Assembly (NCBI RefSeq): GCF_039535095.1
Contig: NZ_BAAAWN010000001.1
Location: 4,154,001-4,218,000 of the forward strand
From: Arthrobacter ramosus
GTDB taxonomy: Bacteria; Actinomycetota; Actinomycetes; Actinomycetales; Micrococcaceae
Direction of reading: 5' to 3'
Length of the DNA: 64,000 nt
The notes under the pieces are model-generated. The model did not search any database, was not told where the DNA came from, and worked only from the letters and a program-made list of their open reading frames with translations. The translations under genes and the position numbers were made by a program. Shown here piece by piece: positions 50,055 to 59,800 of the stretch (positions are counted from its first letter, which is position 1; every line of letters starts with the position of its first letter).

Positions 50055-52676
50055 GTGACCGGACATACTTCCCCTTTAGAGAACCCGCGCCGCATTGTCG
50101 TCGCCGGCGGAGGCCCTGCGGCCCACCGTTTTGCCGATGCCATGCATACCCGCGGTCTCGAGGGCTGGCACGTCACGGTCCTGACCGAGGAAGCGCATCT
50201 TCCATATGACCGGGTCACGCTGAGCAAGGCGCTCATCGAGGTGGACTGCGACCTCACCCTCGGGCACGCGTCGATGTGGGACCACGATGCCCTGGAGCTG
50301 CGCACTGGCGAGCGGGTGGTGAAGATCAACCCCGACGCCAAGTCCGTGGAAACCGCGGCCGGCAACAGCTACGAATACGACGCCCTCGTGGTCGCGACGG
50401 GTTCGAATGCCGCCCGCCTTCCCATCCCGGGCGCCGAGCACACACATGTCTACCGCACGCTCGAAGACGTCTGGGCCATCAACGAGGCCATCACGCAGCT
50501 TACGGAAAAACTTGGCCGCAAGGTCAACGCGGTCACCATCGGCGGCGGTCTCCTCGGCCTCGAATCGGCCGCAGGCACGGAGCGGTTGGGCGCCACCCCG
50601 ATCGTCATCGACGGCGCGTCCTGGCTGATGACCACCCAGCTCGACGAAGGCGCCGGCCAGGCACTGGGCCGTCTCATCAAAGACAAGGGCTTCGAAATCC
50701 ACGGCGGCGTGTTCCCGTCCGAAGTCTTGTCCGACGACGACGGCCAGGTCACCGGAGTCCTCATGGCCGACGGCCGCATCATCAACGCCGACATCGTGAT
50801 CGTCGCGATCGGGGTCAGGCCGCGCGATGAACTCTTCCGTGCAGCGGAGGGCGAGGAGCAGGTCTTCACGCTTGGCCAGCGCGGCGGTGTGGTCATTTCC
50901 GATGCTTGCGAGACCGAGATCCCTGGAATCTTCGCCATCGGTGAGGTGGCGAACTTCGAGGGCATGTGCCTGGGACTCGTGGCGCCGGCAAACACGATGG
51001 CCGAGATCGTGGCCGACCGCCTGCACGGCGGGCAAGCAACCTTCCCCGGCTTCGACACCGCCACCAAGCTCAAGCTCTCCGGCGTGGACGTGGCCAGCTT
51101 CGGCGACGCGTTCGCCAAGACCGAGCATTCCCTGGAGATCGTCTACGCCGACCCGGCCCGGGGCGTCTACCAGAAGATCGTCACCACCGACGACGCCAAG
51201 ACCCTGCTCGGCGGCATCTTCGTCGGCGACGCCACCCCCTACATGAGCCTGCGCCCCCTGCTCGGCCGCGAACTTCCCGCCGAACCCGGCGCCTATTTGA
51301 CCGCCGCCGGCGGCGGGGACGCCCCGGACACCCAACTGCCCGACGACGCGACCCTGTGCTCCTGCAACAACGTCCCCGCCGGGAACATCCGCGACGCCAT
51401 CAACGGCTGCGGCTCCTGCGAGGGCAACGCCCCCGTCCGGGAACTCGGCGAACTGAAGGCCTGCACGCGCGCCGGCACCCAGTGCGGCTCCTGCGTGCCG
51501 ATGCTCAAGAAACTCCTCGAAGGGGAACTGACAAAGTCCGGCATCGAGGTCTCCAAGGCGTTGTGCGAGCACTTCAGCCTCTCCCGCCAGGAACTCTTCG
51601 ACGCCATCCGCGTCCTGGAACTGGACTCCTTCGAAGACATCCTGGCCAAATACGGCACCGGCGCCGGCTGCGACATCTGCAAACCCACCATCGCCTCCAT
51701 CCTCGCCTCGCAGCATTCCGCGTACGTGCTCGACGCCGGCCGCGGCACCCTGCAGGACACCAACGACCGCGCACTGGCCAACATGCAAAAAGACGGCACC
51801 TACTCCGTGGTCCCGCGCATCCCGGGCGGGGAGATCACGCCCGACAAGCTCGTTGTCATCGGCACGATCGCCAAGAAGTACGGCCTGTACACGAAGATCA
51901 CCGGCGGGCAGCGGATCGACATGTTCGGCGCCCGCCTCGAACAACTCCCGCTCATCTGGGGCGAGCTCATTGACGCAGGCATGGAGTCCGGCCAGGCCTA
52001 CGGCAAGAGCCTGCGCACCGTGAAATCGTGCGTGGGCTCGACTTGGTGCCGCTTCGGTGTCCTCGACTCCGTCGCCATGGCCATCAACCTGGAACTGCGC
52101 TACCGCGGCCTGCGCAGCCCGCACAAACTCAAAATGGGCGTCTCCGGCTGCGCCCGCGAATGCGCCGAAGCCCGCGGCAAGGACGTCGGCGTGATCGCGA
52201 CATCGGAGGGCTGGAACCTCTACGTCGGCGGCAACGGCGGAGCGAACCCCGCCCACGCCCAACTCCTCGCCGCCGGCTTGGACGACGACACCCTGATCAA
52301 ATACATCGACCGCTACCTCATGTACTACATCCGCACCGCGGACCGGCTCCAGCGCACCGCCCGCTGGCAGGAAGAACTCGACGGCGGCCTTGAGCACGTG
52401 CGCCAGGTCGTCGTCGGCGACTCCCTCGGCATCGCCGACGAGCTCGAAGCCGCCATGGCCAAGCACGTCGGGTCCTACGAGGACGAGTGGGCCGCGACCC
52501 TGAAGGACCCGGAACGGCTCCGCCGCTTCCGTTCCTTCGTCAACGCCCCCGAGCACGAAGACGAGGCCATCGTCTTTGTTCCAGAACGCGGCCAGATCCG
52601 CCCCGCGACCAACGAAGAGAAAAGCGCGGTCTTGATTTCTTCCGCGAGCATCCCCGTCCGCGGACGCGAGCACTAA
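50055..52676 (+). CDS. nirB: Nitrite reductase large subunit NirB
   Basis: 873 residues; reduces nitrite to ammonium with NAD(P)H for assimilation. Order: FAD/NADH oxidoreductase module (RRIVVAGGGPAAHRFADAM at residue ~10; TIGGGLLGLESAAGTERLG), a BFD-like [2Fe-2S] module (LCSCNNVPAGNIRDAI, CTRAGTQCGSCVPMLKKLL), and a sulfite/nitrite reductase domain with the siroheme-[4Fe-4S] cysteines in SCVGSTWCRFG and MGVSGCARECAEARGKDVG. GTG at 50055 follows GAAAGG. A GlnR-type site lies upstream. Confidence 0.96.
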   Translation: MTGHTSPLENPRRIVVAGGGPAAHRFADAMHTRGLEGWHVTVLTEEAHLPYDRVTLSKALIEVDCDLTLGHASMWDHDALELRTGERVVKINPDAKSVETAAGNSYEYDALVVATGSNAARLPIPGAEHTHVYRTLEDVWAINEAITQLTEKLGRKVNAVTIGGGLLGLESAAGTERLGATPIVIDGASWLMTTQLDEGAGQALGRLIKDKGFEIHGGVFPSEVLSDDDGQVTGVLMADGRIINADIVIVAIGVRPRDELFRAAEGEEQVFTLGQRGGVVISDACETEIPGIFAIGEVANFEGMCLGLVAPANTMAEIVADRLHGGQATFPGFDTATKLKLSGVDVASFGDAFAKTEHSLEIVYADPARGVYQKIVTTDDAKTLLGGIFVGDATPYMSLRPLLGRELPAEPGAYLTAAGGGDAPDTQLPDDATLCSCNNVPAGNIRDAINGCGSCEGNAPVRELGELKACTRAGTQCGSCVPMLKKLLEGELTKSGIEVSKALCEHFSLSRQELFDAIRVLELDSFEDILAKYGTGAGCDICKPTIASILASQHSAYVLDAGRGTLQDTNDRALANMQKDGTYSVVPRIPGGEITPDKLVVIGTIAKKYGLYTKITGGQRIDMFGARLEQLPLIWGELIDAGMESGQAYGKSLRTVKSCVGSTWCRFGVLDSVAMAINLELRYRGLRSPHKLKMGVSGCARECAEARGKDVGVIATSEGWNLYVGGNGGANPAHAQLLAAGLDDDTLIKYIDRYLMYYIRTADRLQRTARWQEELDGGLEHVRQVVVGDSLGIADELEAAMAKHVGSYEDEWAATLKDPERLRRFRSFVNAPEHEDEAIVFVPERGQIRPATNEEKSAVLISSASIPVRGREH

Positions 52677-52812
52677 GAACGCACCCTACGGCGAGCTACG
52701 GGGACGGCGAGTGGTCGCCGCGGGCTCCGACGACGCCGCCCCCTAGCTCGCCGTCGGCGTTTTCCAGAATCGCGCTGAGGCGTTCGACCTGCTCAGCCAA
52801 CCGGCGAATCTC

Positions 52813-53469
52813 CTATTTCATGGGCTCCTCGGCGACTGTCGCGGCCGCCGCAGCTCCGGATGAGACCTGTTCAACGAGCCACGAGGCAACCGAAGCGGTC
52901 ACGACGCCCAAGACAGCGATTCCACACACCATCAAGCCTCCGGCAACGCAGCGGCCCACAACCGTGACCGGGTAGTGGTCCCCGTAGCCGACAGTAGTGA
53001 TGGTGACCATCGCCCACCAGATGGCGTCGCCAAAGTTGGTAATGTTGGCGCCCGCGGCGTTCTCCTCCGCATCAAGCACGGCGAGCGCACCGCAGTACGT
53101 CAGGAGGGCCGCGGACCCGAGAACAAAAGTGAGGATGCGGCCCCGCATGGCGTTCCCGGCCGTGCGATGGAGCAGCTTCAGGAGTGTCACGAGCCGCAAC
53201 AACCTCAAGGGCCTGAGGACCGGGAGGGCCAGAATCAGCAATTCGTGCAGGTTCCGCACGAACCACTGGGCGCGACGCCGCGCCAAGACGAGGCACATCG
53301 CGTAGTCCAAGGCAAACACCAGCCAGGTGACCCAGATGATGGTGTCAACGACGGTGGATTGGGCCTCGCTGAGATTGGCGATCACTTGGAACGAATAGGC
53401 CACCAGGAACAGCACTGCTGCCGCCACCATGGGCCATTCGGAAACCTGCCGCCATCGCTCTTGGGTCAT
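52813..53469 (-). CDS. Voltage-gated-type potassium channel, C-terminal helix cut by TAG
   Basis: 218-residue integral membrane ion channel of the Kv-like superfamily. Segments S1-S3 are followed by an Arg-rich S4 (VLRPLRLLRLVTLLKLLHR), S5, the pore with selectivity filter TITTVGYGDHYP, and S6 (GGLMVCGIAVLGVVTASVASWLV). TAG at 52813-52815 ends the frame just after AEEPMK. The same frame stays open for 38 more codons (to 52699), reading EIRRLAEQVERLSAILENAD, a heptad coiled coil like the C-terminal tetramer helix of such channels. The tail thus seems lost to a recent nonsense mutation. Pore function may remain. Confidence 0.9.
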   Translation of the reverse strand: MTQERWRQVSEWPMVAAAVLFLVAYSFQVIANLSEAQSTVVDTIIWVTWLVFALDYAMCLVLARRRAQWFVRNLHELLILALPVLRPLRLLRLVTLLKLLHRTAGNAMRGRILTFVLGSAALLTYCGALAVLDAEENAAGANITNFGDAIWWAMVTITTVGYGDHYPVTVVGRCVAGGLMVCGIAVLGVVTASVASWLVEQVSSGAAAAATVAEEPMK

Positions 53470-53578
53470 TCGTCGATATTAGCCACCTACCCTATTGACC
53501 GCGTTCACCTGCTCGCACTCGGCTGCCTCCCAGCTAACGTTCATCTCCCAGTAACCGGTACTGGCTAGGATCGAACCT

Positions 53579-54457
53579 ATGATTAATATGATCCAGGCCA
53601 TCGTTATGGGCCTGCTGCAGGGAATCACCGAGCTCTTCCCGATTTCCAGCCTCGGCCACAGCGTCATCTTGCCCAAACTCTTCGGTTGGGGCCTGGACCA
53701 GAAGGCGCCGGAATTCCTGAACTTCCTCATAGCCACCCACCTGGCTACGGCAATTGTGCTGTTCTTCTTCTTCCTCCGGGACTGGATTGAAATCGCCAAG
53801 GGTCTTGGCCGTTCCATCCGGGACAGGAAGATTGCTCCGTCAGACACGTATGCGAAGCTCGGCTGGCTCCTCGTGGTAGGAACCGTGCCCGCCGGAATCA
53901 TCGGTCTGGTCTTGGAAAAGCCCATTCGGAACCTCTTCGGTTCGCCGCTGATCGCTGCCGCCTTCCTGGTGCTCAACGGTCTCATCCTTTTTGCGGCCGA
54001 GCGTCTGCGGACTAGGGACAGCCGCCGTGCTGCGGCGGAACCAGCCACCGCAACAGCTTCCGACGCCGAAATCGCCACCCTCCCGTGGAAACGCGCCTTG
54101 GCAATCGGAACCGCCCAGGCAGCCGCCCTCATCCCGGGAATCTCCCGCTCCGGCTCGTCGATGGCCGGCGGCTTGCTGTCCGGGCTGAACAACGAAAATG
54201 CTGCGAGGTTCAGCTTCCTGCTCGCTACGCCGATCATCGGCGCCGCCGCCGTGCTGAAGCTGCCTGAACTCTTCACCCCGGCCATGGCCGACGAGCGTGG
54301 CGTGTTCCTGGTGGGGGCGCTGTGCGCGGGTGTCGCCGCATGGTTCGCCACCAAGTTCCTGCTTCGTTTCTTTGAGACCCGGACCCTGACGCCCTTCGCC
54401 ATCTACTCGGTGGTCGGCGGAGCGATCTACTTCATCTTGATGCTCGTCATGGGCTAG
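53579..54457 (+). CDS. uppP: Undecaprenyl-diphosphatase (BacA/UppP)
   Basis: 292-residue membrane phosphatase that recycles undecaprenyl diphosphate for peptidoglycan and other polymers. Conserved motifs are QGITELFPISSLGHSVILP near residue 15 (catalytic Glu and Ser) and ALIPGISRSGSSMAGGLL near residue 185 (Arg/Ser). About eight hydrophobic segments, including IATHLATAIVLFFFFLRDW and LLVVGTVPAGIIGLVLE. ATG at 53579. A cytoplasmic Ala/Arg-rich loop (TRDSRRAAAEPATATA) is longer than in E. coli. Confidence 0.95.
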   Translation: MINMIQAIVMGLLQGITELFPISSLGHSVILPKLFGWGLDQKAPEFLNFLIATHLATAIVLFFFFLRDWIEIAKGLGRSIRDRKIAPSDTYAKLGWLLVVGTVPAGIIGLVLEKPIRNLFGSPLIAAAFLVLNGLILFAAERLRTRDSRRAAAEPATATASDAEIATLPWKRALAIGTAQAAALIPGISRSGSSMAGGLLSGLNNENAARFSFLLATPIIGAAAVLKLPELFTPAMADERGVFLVGALCAGVAAWFATKFLLRFFETRTLTPFAIYSVVGGAIYFILMLVMG

Positions 54458-54595
54458 CTTCCGCCGAAGGCATCGAGCGAAGGCATTGACCCCAAGGCAT
54501 TGAAACTGTCAGAGGCCCCGCATAGGGTTTTGTCTGTCTCCACCACCCACTCATGAAACCGTGGCAACAACCGCGGTAACGACACAGGAGAAAAC

Positions 54596-55375
54596 ATGCC
54601 CACGCCTGACATCACCCCCGGTTCACCTTGCTGGATCGACCTGATGACCTCGGACCCGGAGAAGGCAAAGTCCTTCTACAACACGCTCTTCGGCTGGACC
54701 TACGAGACCGGGGACCAGGAAAAGTACGGCGGCTACATCACGGCCTCGAAGGACGGCAAGATGGTGGCCGGGATCATGCAGAAGCAGGAAGACATGGCCC
54801 AGATGCCCGATGTCTGGTCCACTTACCTGCGCACTGACGACATCAAGGCAACCACCGAAGCGGCCGTCGCCAACGGCGGCCAGGTCTACATGGAACCCAT
54901 GGAAGTGCCTGACCAGGGAACCATGGCCATGTACGCGGATTCCTCCGGAGCAGCCATCGGTGCCTGGCAGTTCGGCGGGATGAAGGGCTATCAGCTGGCT
55001 GCCGAAACAGGCGCACCCGCCTGGCACGAGCTCTTCGCCAAGGAGTACGACTCGGCAGTCGCCTTCTACCGGAACGTCTTCGGCTGGGAAACGACTGTCG
55101 TGGGCGACACTCCGGAGTTCCGTTACACCACGCTAGGGGCGGGCGACGACTCCAAGGCAGGCATCATGGACGCCTCCGGTTTCCTCCCGGCCGAGGTGCC
55201 GTCCTACTGGGGCGTCTACTTCGCGGTGGACAAGGTCGATGACACGATCGAACAGGCGACCGCCCTGGGCGCTACCGTCGTCCAGGCGGCTGAGGACACT
55301 CCCTACGGCCGGATGGCCACCCTGACCGACCCGACGGGTGCGATCTTCAAACTCATCCAAAACCAGGTTGCATAA
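54596..55375 (+). CDS. VOC-superfamily (glyoxalase-like) protein
   Basis: 259 residues forming two tandem vicinal-oxygen-chelate modules: residues ~5-125 (GSPCWIDLMTSDPEKAKSFYNTLFGWTYE) and ~135-258 (GAPAWHELFAKEYDSAVAFYRNVFGWE). Similar to Streptomyces hydroxylase-like CFP-30B family proteins of unclear activity. A metal-binding residue pattern is only partly kept. ATG at 54596 follows CAGGAG at good spacing. A palindromic element follows the gene. Confidence 0.85.
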   Translation: MPTPDITPGSPCWIDLMTSDPEKAKSFYNTLFGWTYETGDQEKYGGYITASKDGKMVAGIMQKQEDMAQMPDVWSTYLRTDDIKATTEAAVANGGQVYMEPMEVPDQGTMAMYADSSGAAIGAWQFGGMKGYQLAAETGAPAWHELFAKEYDSAVAFYRNVFGWETTVVGDTPEFRYTTLGAGDDSKAGIMDASGFLPAEVPSYWGVYFAVDKVDDTIEQATALGATVVQAAEDTPYGRMATLTDPTGAIFKLIQNQVA

Positions 55376-55409
55376 GCCCCACCCGCTAGGCGCAGGCCGC
55401 CACCCACCA

Positions 55410-55492
55410 GAGAGCATGCTCTCCCCACGACGCGGGGAGTGGACATATTGGGATTATGTCCACTCCCCGCCTCAAAGGGAGGGCATGCTCTC
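55410..55492. repeat. Nested palindrome F (GAGCATGCTC family)
   Basis: Outer arms GAGAGCATGCTCTCCC at 55410-55425 and 55477-55492 (15 of 16 matched). Inner arms GCGGGGAGTGGACATA at 55432-55447 and 55455-55470 are perfect. The same scheme occurs at 60192-60300. Confidence 0.8.
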
Positions 55493-55655
55493 TCTTGTTT
55501 GTGCCGTCACCATATGGCAACTCGGTATTCACTCACGCCTGATGTGATGCCGAGCGTGATATCCCCACCGGAGTAAAGCCCGGTTCACCGCCCGCCGACG
55601 CACACGACGGGCGTCTTCCACTGCGCCCCACACGGCCAATTGAAAGTCAGAGCTG

Positions 55656-56849
55656 ATGCATTTCAAAAATGGGAAATTTCTAGTCGGTCTGGTGGTGTCG
55701 GCGGGATTGCTTGCAGCCCCGCTCGCCACCGTTCCGGCCTTGGCAGCCGATATACCCCCTGCAACAGGCCCGTCGGTGGTGATCAATGAGGCCTATCTCA
55801 GCGGAGGCAGCGCCGGAGCTGCGTTCCGGAACAAGTTCGTGGAGCTGTACAACAACTCCGACTCCGTCGTTAGCCTGAGCGGCTGGTCGCTCCAATACCG
55901 CGCGGCGGGCAACGTCAATCCGCCCACCTTCATCACTCCCCTCACCGGCAACATCCCGGCCAAGGGATACTTCCTCATCAAGGGCGCCAGCAACAGCGCA
56001 ACCTCGACGGCGGCAGAATTGCCGACTGCCGACGTCGACGGTTCCGGCACGCTCAACCCCAGCGGAAGTGCCGGAACAATCGTCCTTGCGAAGCAAGGCA
56101 CTGCTGTGAACCCGCTTCCCACGGGTTCCGTAGTGGGCAACCCTGCGGTAGCCGATCTCCTCGGTTACGGGACCTCGAATACGTTTGAGACGGCAGCCGC
56201 CACCGCACCGGCAAACAACGCTGATGTCAGGAGCCTGAACCGGAGCAACGGAGCGGACACCAACAACAACGCCGCCGACCTAAGCCTCAGCGCCGCCATC
56301 ACCCCGACGGCGGCAGGGGCCACAACCCCTCCGACCACCGGGCCGGAGAACAAGACCATTGCGGAAATCCAAGGCACAGGAGCGGCCAGCCCGTTCACAG
56401 GTGCCACGGTCACCACCCGCGGCAAGGTCACTGCCGTCTACGCAACGGGCGGATTCAACGGCTACTACGTGCAGACCCCCGGAACCGGCGGCGACACTGA
56501 TCCGGCGGCCAGGACTGCGTCGGACGCGATTTTCGTGTACTCGCCGTACACCGTGGAAAGCACCCAGATCGGCGACTACCTCGAACTCACCGGCACGGTG
56601 AGCGAGTTCGCCAACCAGACGCAGCTCACCGCGGACGCAGCTGGGGTGAAGAAGCTCAGCGAAGCGGCGCCTGAAGTCAAGCCCAGCAACTTCACGCTGC
56701 CAGCCGACGAAGCCACCCGCGAGCGCTACGAAGGCATGCTTCTGGCACCCCAGGGCACCTTCACCGTGACGGACAACTATTCACTGAACCAGTACGGCGA
56801 AATCGGCCTGGCGGCAGGGACCTCCCCTTGCTCCAGCCAACTGCCGTAG
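55656..56849 (+). CDS. Secreted nuclease/5'-nucleotidase, N-terminal fragment before frameshift
   Basis: 397 residues. Signal peptide MHFKNGKFLVGLVVSAGLLAAP with cleavage near ALAA. Then a lamin-tail domain (VVINEAYLSGGSAGAAFRNKFVELYNNS, of which NKFVELYNNS is diagnostic) and an OB-like domain starting IAEIQGTGAASPFTGATVTTRG, as in ExeM/NucH-type extracellular nucleases. The frame fails at 56824-56827 (CCCC): one more C would join it to the next ORF. The stop at 56847 follows a short out-of-frame tail. Confidence 0.85.
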   Translation: MHFKNGKFLVGLVVSAGLLAAPLATVPALAADIPPATGPSVVINEAYLSGGSAGAAFRNKFVELYNNSDSVVSLSGWSLQYRAAGNVNPPTFITPLTGNIPAKGYFLIKGASNSATSTAAELPTADVDGSGTLNPSGSAGTIVLAKQGTAVNPLPTGSVVGNPAVADLLGYGTSNTFETAAATAPANNADVRSLNRSNGADTNNNAADLSLSAAITPTAAGATTPPTTGPENKTIAEIQGTGAASPFTGATVTTRGKVTAVYATGGFNGYYVQTPGTGGDTDPAARTASDAIFVYSPYTVESTQIGDYLELTGTVSEFANQTQLTADAAGVKKLSEAAPEVKPSNFTLPADEATRERYEGMLLAPQGTFTVTDNYSLNQYGEIGLAAGTSPCSSQLP

Positions 56850-59800
56850 CAAACTATGGTTCAGCGGAATACAACGCCGTGGTTGCGGATAACGCACTGC
56901 GCGGCATCAAGCTCGACGACGGCGCGTCCACCAACTTCCTCAAGGACGCCTCCACGAAGGCGCAAGCACTCCCCTACCTCACAACGAGCGATCCCGTACG
57001 GGTCGGATCGGCTGCGACCTTCCGTACCAACGTGATCCTCGGCTACGGGAACAACGCCTGGAAATTCCAACCGCTCTCCCAACTGACCCCGGCCACCGCA
57101 GACTCCGTGCAGCCGGTCAGCTTCACCGGTAGCCGGCCCGAGGCCCCGGCAAACGTGGGAGGCAACCTAAAGATCGCCTCCTTCAACGTGTTGAACTACT
57201 TCCCCACCACCGGTGACCAGCTCAGCGGCTGCACCTACTACACCGACCGGGACGGAAACCCGATCACGGTCAAGGACGGCTGCAACGCCCGCGGCGCGGC
57301 GAATGCGGAGAACCTCCAGCGCCAGCAAGCAAAGATCGTCGCCGCAATCACCAAGTCCGGCGCCGACGTCGTCTCCTTGGAAGAGATCGAGAACTCGGCA
57401 CAATTCGGCAAGAACCGCGACGATGCCCTCGCGAAGCTGGTGGATTCCCTCAACATTGAAACCCCGGGAATCTGGGACTACGTCCGCACACCTGCCAACG
57501 CTCCCCCGCTGGGCGACGAGGACATGATCCGTACGGCCTTCATTTTCAAGAAGGCCAGCGCCGAACCACTGGGCGAGTCGATCATCCACAACGACACCGT
57601 CGCTTTCGCCAGCGCACGCAAGCCCCTCGCCCAGGTATTCAAGCCCGTGGGGGCCAGCGATGACAAGAAGTTCATCGCGATCGTGAACCATTTCAAGTCC
57701 AAGGGCTCAGCAGTAACACCGGACGACACCGACAAGGGCCAAGGCGCTTCCAACGTTGCCCGCACCAAGCAGGCACAGTCGCTTCTGGCCTTCGCCGATC
57801 AGTTGAAGTCCTCCAAGGGCACCGACAAAGTGTTCCTCATCGGCGATTTCAACGCCTATTCCAAAGAAGACCCGATCAACGTCCTTACGGGGGCCGGCTA
57901 CGCGGATCTGGAAACAAGCACCGGGAAGCACTCGTACTTGTTCGGCGGAATGGTCGGCTCCCTCGACCACATCCTGGCCTCCCCCTCCGCTCATGAAGTG
58001 GTGACGGGAACCGACATCTGGAACATCAACTCGGTGGAGTCGGTCGCCTTCGAGTACAGCAGATACAACAACAACGTGGGCAACTACTACGCCGCGGACC
58101 AGTTCCGGGCCAGTGACCACGACCCCGTGGTGGTCGGCCTGAACCTGCCGACCACCCCGGCCAGCGTGGACCTGCAGTTCCTGGGCATCAATGATTTCCA
58201 CGGACGCATCGACAGCAACACCGTCCTGTTCGCCAGCACCCTCGAACAGCTCCGGGCCGGTGCCGCGGCCGGTTCAACCGCCTTCATCTCCGCGGGAGAC
58301 AACATCGGCGCGTCCCTCTTCGCCTCGGCGGTGGCCAAGGACCAGCCAACGATCGATGTGCTGAACGCGCTTGAGCTCAAGGTGTCCGCGGCGGGCAACC
58401 ACGAGTTCGACGGCGGATGGGCGGACTTGCGGGACCGCGTCATCGCAGGCGGCAACAACGCGAAGTTCCCGATCCTGGGTGCCAACGTCTACCAGAAAGG
58501 CACCACCACCCCGGTGTTGCCGGAATACACCGTTCTGGACATGAACGGCGTCAAGGTGGCCGTCATCGGCACGGTGACGCAGGAAACCCCGTCCCTGGTC
58601 AGCCCGGCCGGAATCGCGGACCTTGACTTCGGTGACCCTGTGGACGCCGTCAACCGCGTTGCCGCCAAGATCAAGGCCGGCAAGCTTGCCGATGTGATTG
58701 TCGCGGAAATCCACGACGGCGCCGGAGCCGGTACCCCGGAAGGTGCCACGATCGAGCAGGAAGTTGCTGCGGGCGGGCCGTTCGCCAAGCTCGTGAAGGA
58801 AACCACACCTGATGTGGCGGCCATCTTCACCGGCCACACCCACAAGGAATACGCCTGGGACGCACCGATCCTTGACGCCAACGGCCAGCCGACGGGCAAG
58901 AGCCGCCCGATCGTGCAGACCGGCAACTACGGCGAAAACGTCGGCCGCATCACGCTGACGGTAGATACCAAGAGCATGGCCGTGACCGCCTACACCGCGG
59001 GCAACGTCAAGCGCTCCACAACGGACATGTCCGGAACCTACCCTCGCGCCGCACAGGTCAAGGCGATCGTCGACAAGGCCCTGGCCGACGCCGCCGTCGT
59101 CGGCAATCAGCCGGTTGGTGCGGTCACCGCGGATATCACGACGGCGTTCACGCCGGACCCCACGGGAGGGACTCCCAAGCGTGATGACCGGGCGAGCGAA
59201 TCCACCCTGGGCAACCTGGTGGCGGATTCACTGGTGGATACGCTCAAGGCAACCGAACTTGGCGGGGCTGAGATCGGCGTCGTGAACCCCGGCGGTCTGC
59301 GCAACGAGCTCTACTACGCGCCCGACGGCACCATCACGTACGCGGAGGCCAATGCAGTATTGCCTTTCGTGAACAACCTCTGGACCACCTCCTTGACGGG
59401 CACCCAGTTCAAGTCGCTTCTTGAGCAGCAGTGGCAGACCAACGCCGATGGCACCGTACCGAGCCGTCCGTACTTGCAGCTGGGCGTTTCCAAGAATGTG
59501 AACTACACCTTCGACGCCGCCCGTGCGGCGGGCGACCGGATCACCTCTATCCGGGTGAACGGTGCGCTCATCGACCCCGCGAAGTCGTACCGGATCGGGA
59601 CCTTTAGCTTCCTGGCCGCTGGCGGCGACAACTTCCGGGTCTTCAAGGAAGGCAGCAACACCAAGGACTCAGGACTGGTGGATCGTGAGGCGTGGATCAA
59701 GTACTTGCGCGCACACAATCCGGTGTCACCGGACTTCGCCCGCCGTTCCGTTGCCGTCGTGAACACCACGACGGCAGAGCTGAGGAGCGGTGACGCCGTG

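Noticed and set aside
50076-52673. 865-codon open frame antisense to nirB
   Set aside because: Mirror frame caused by high-GC third positions; Gly/Val/Asp-rich without motifs, while the sense strand encodes complete NirB.
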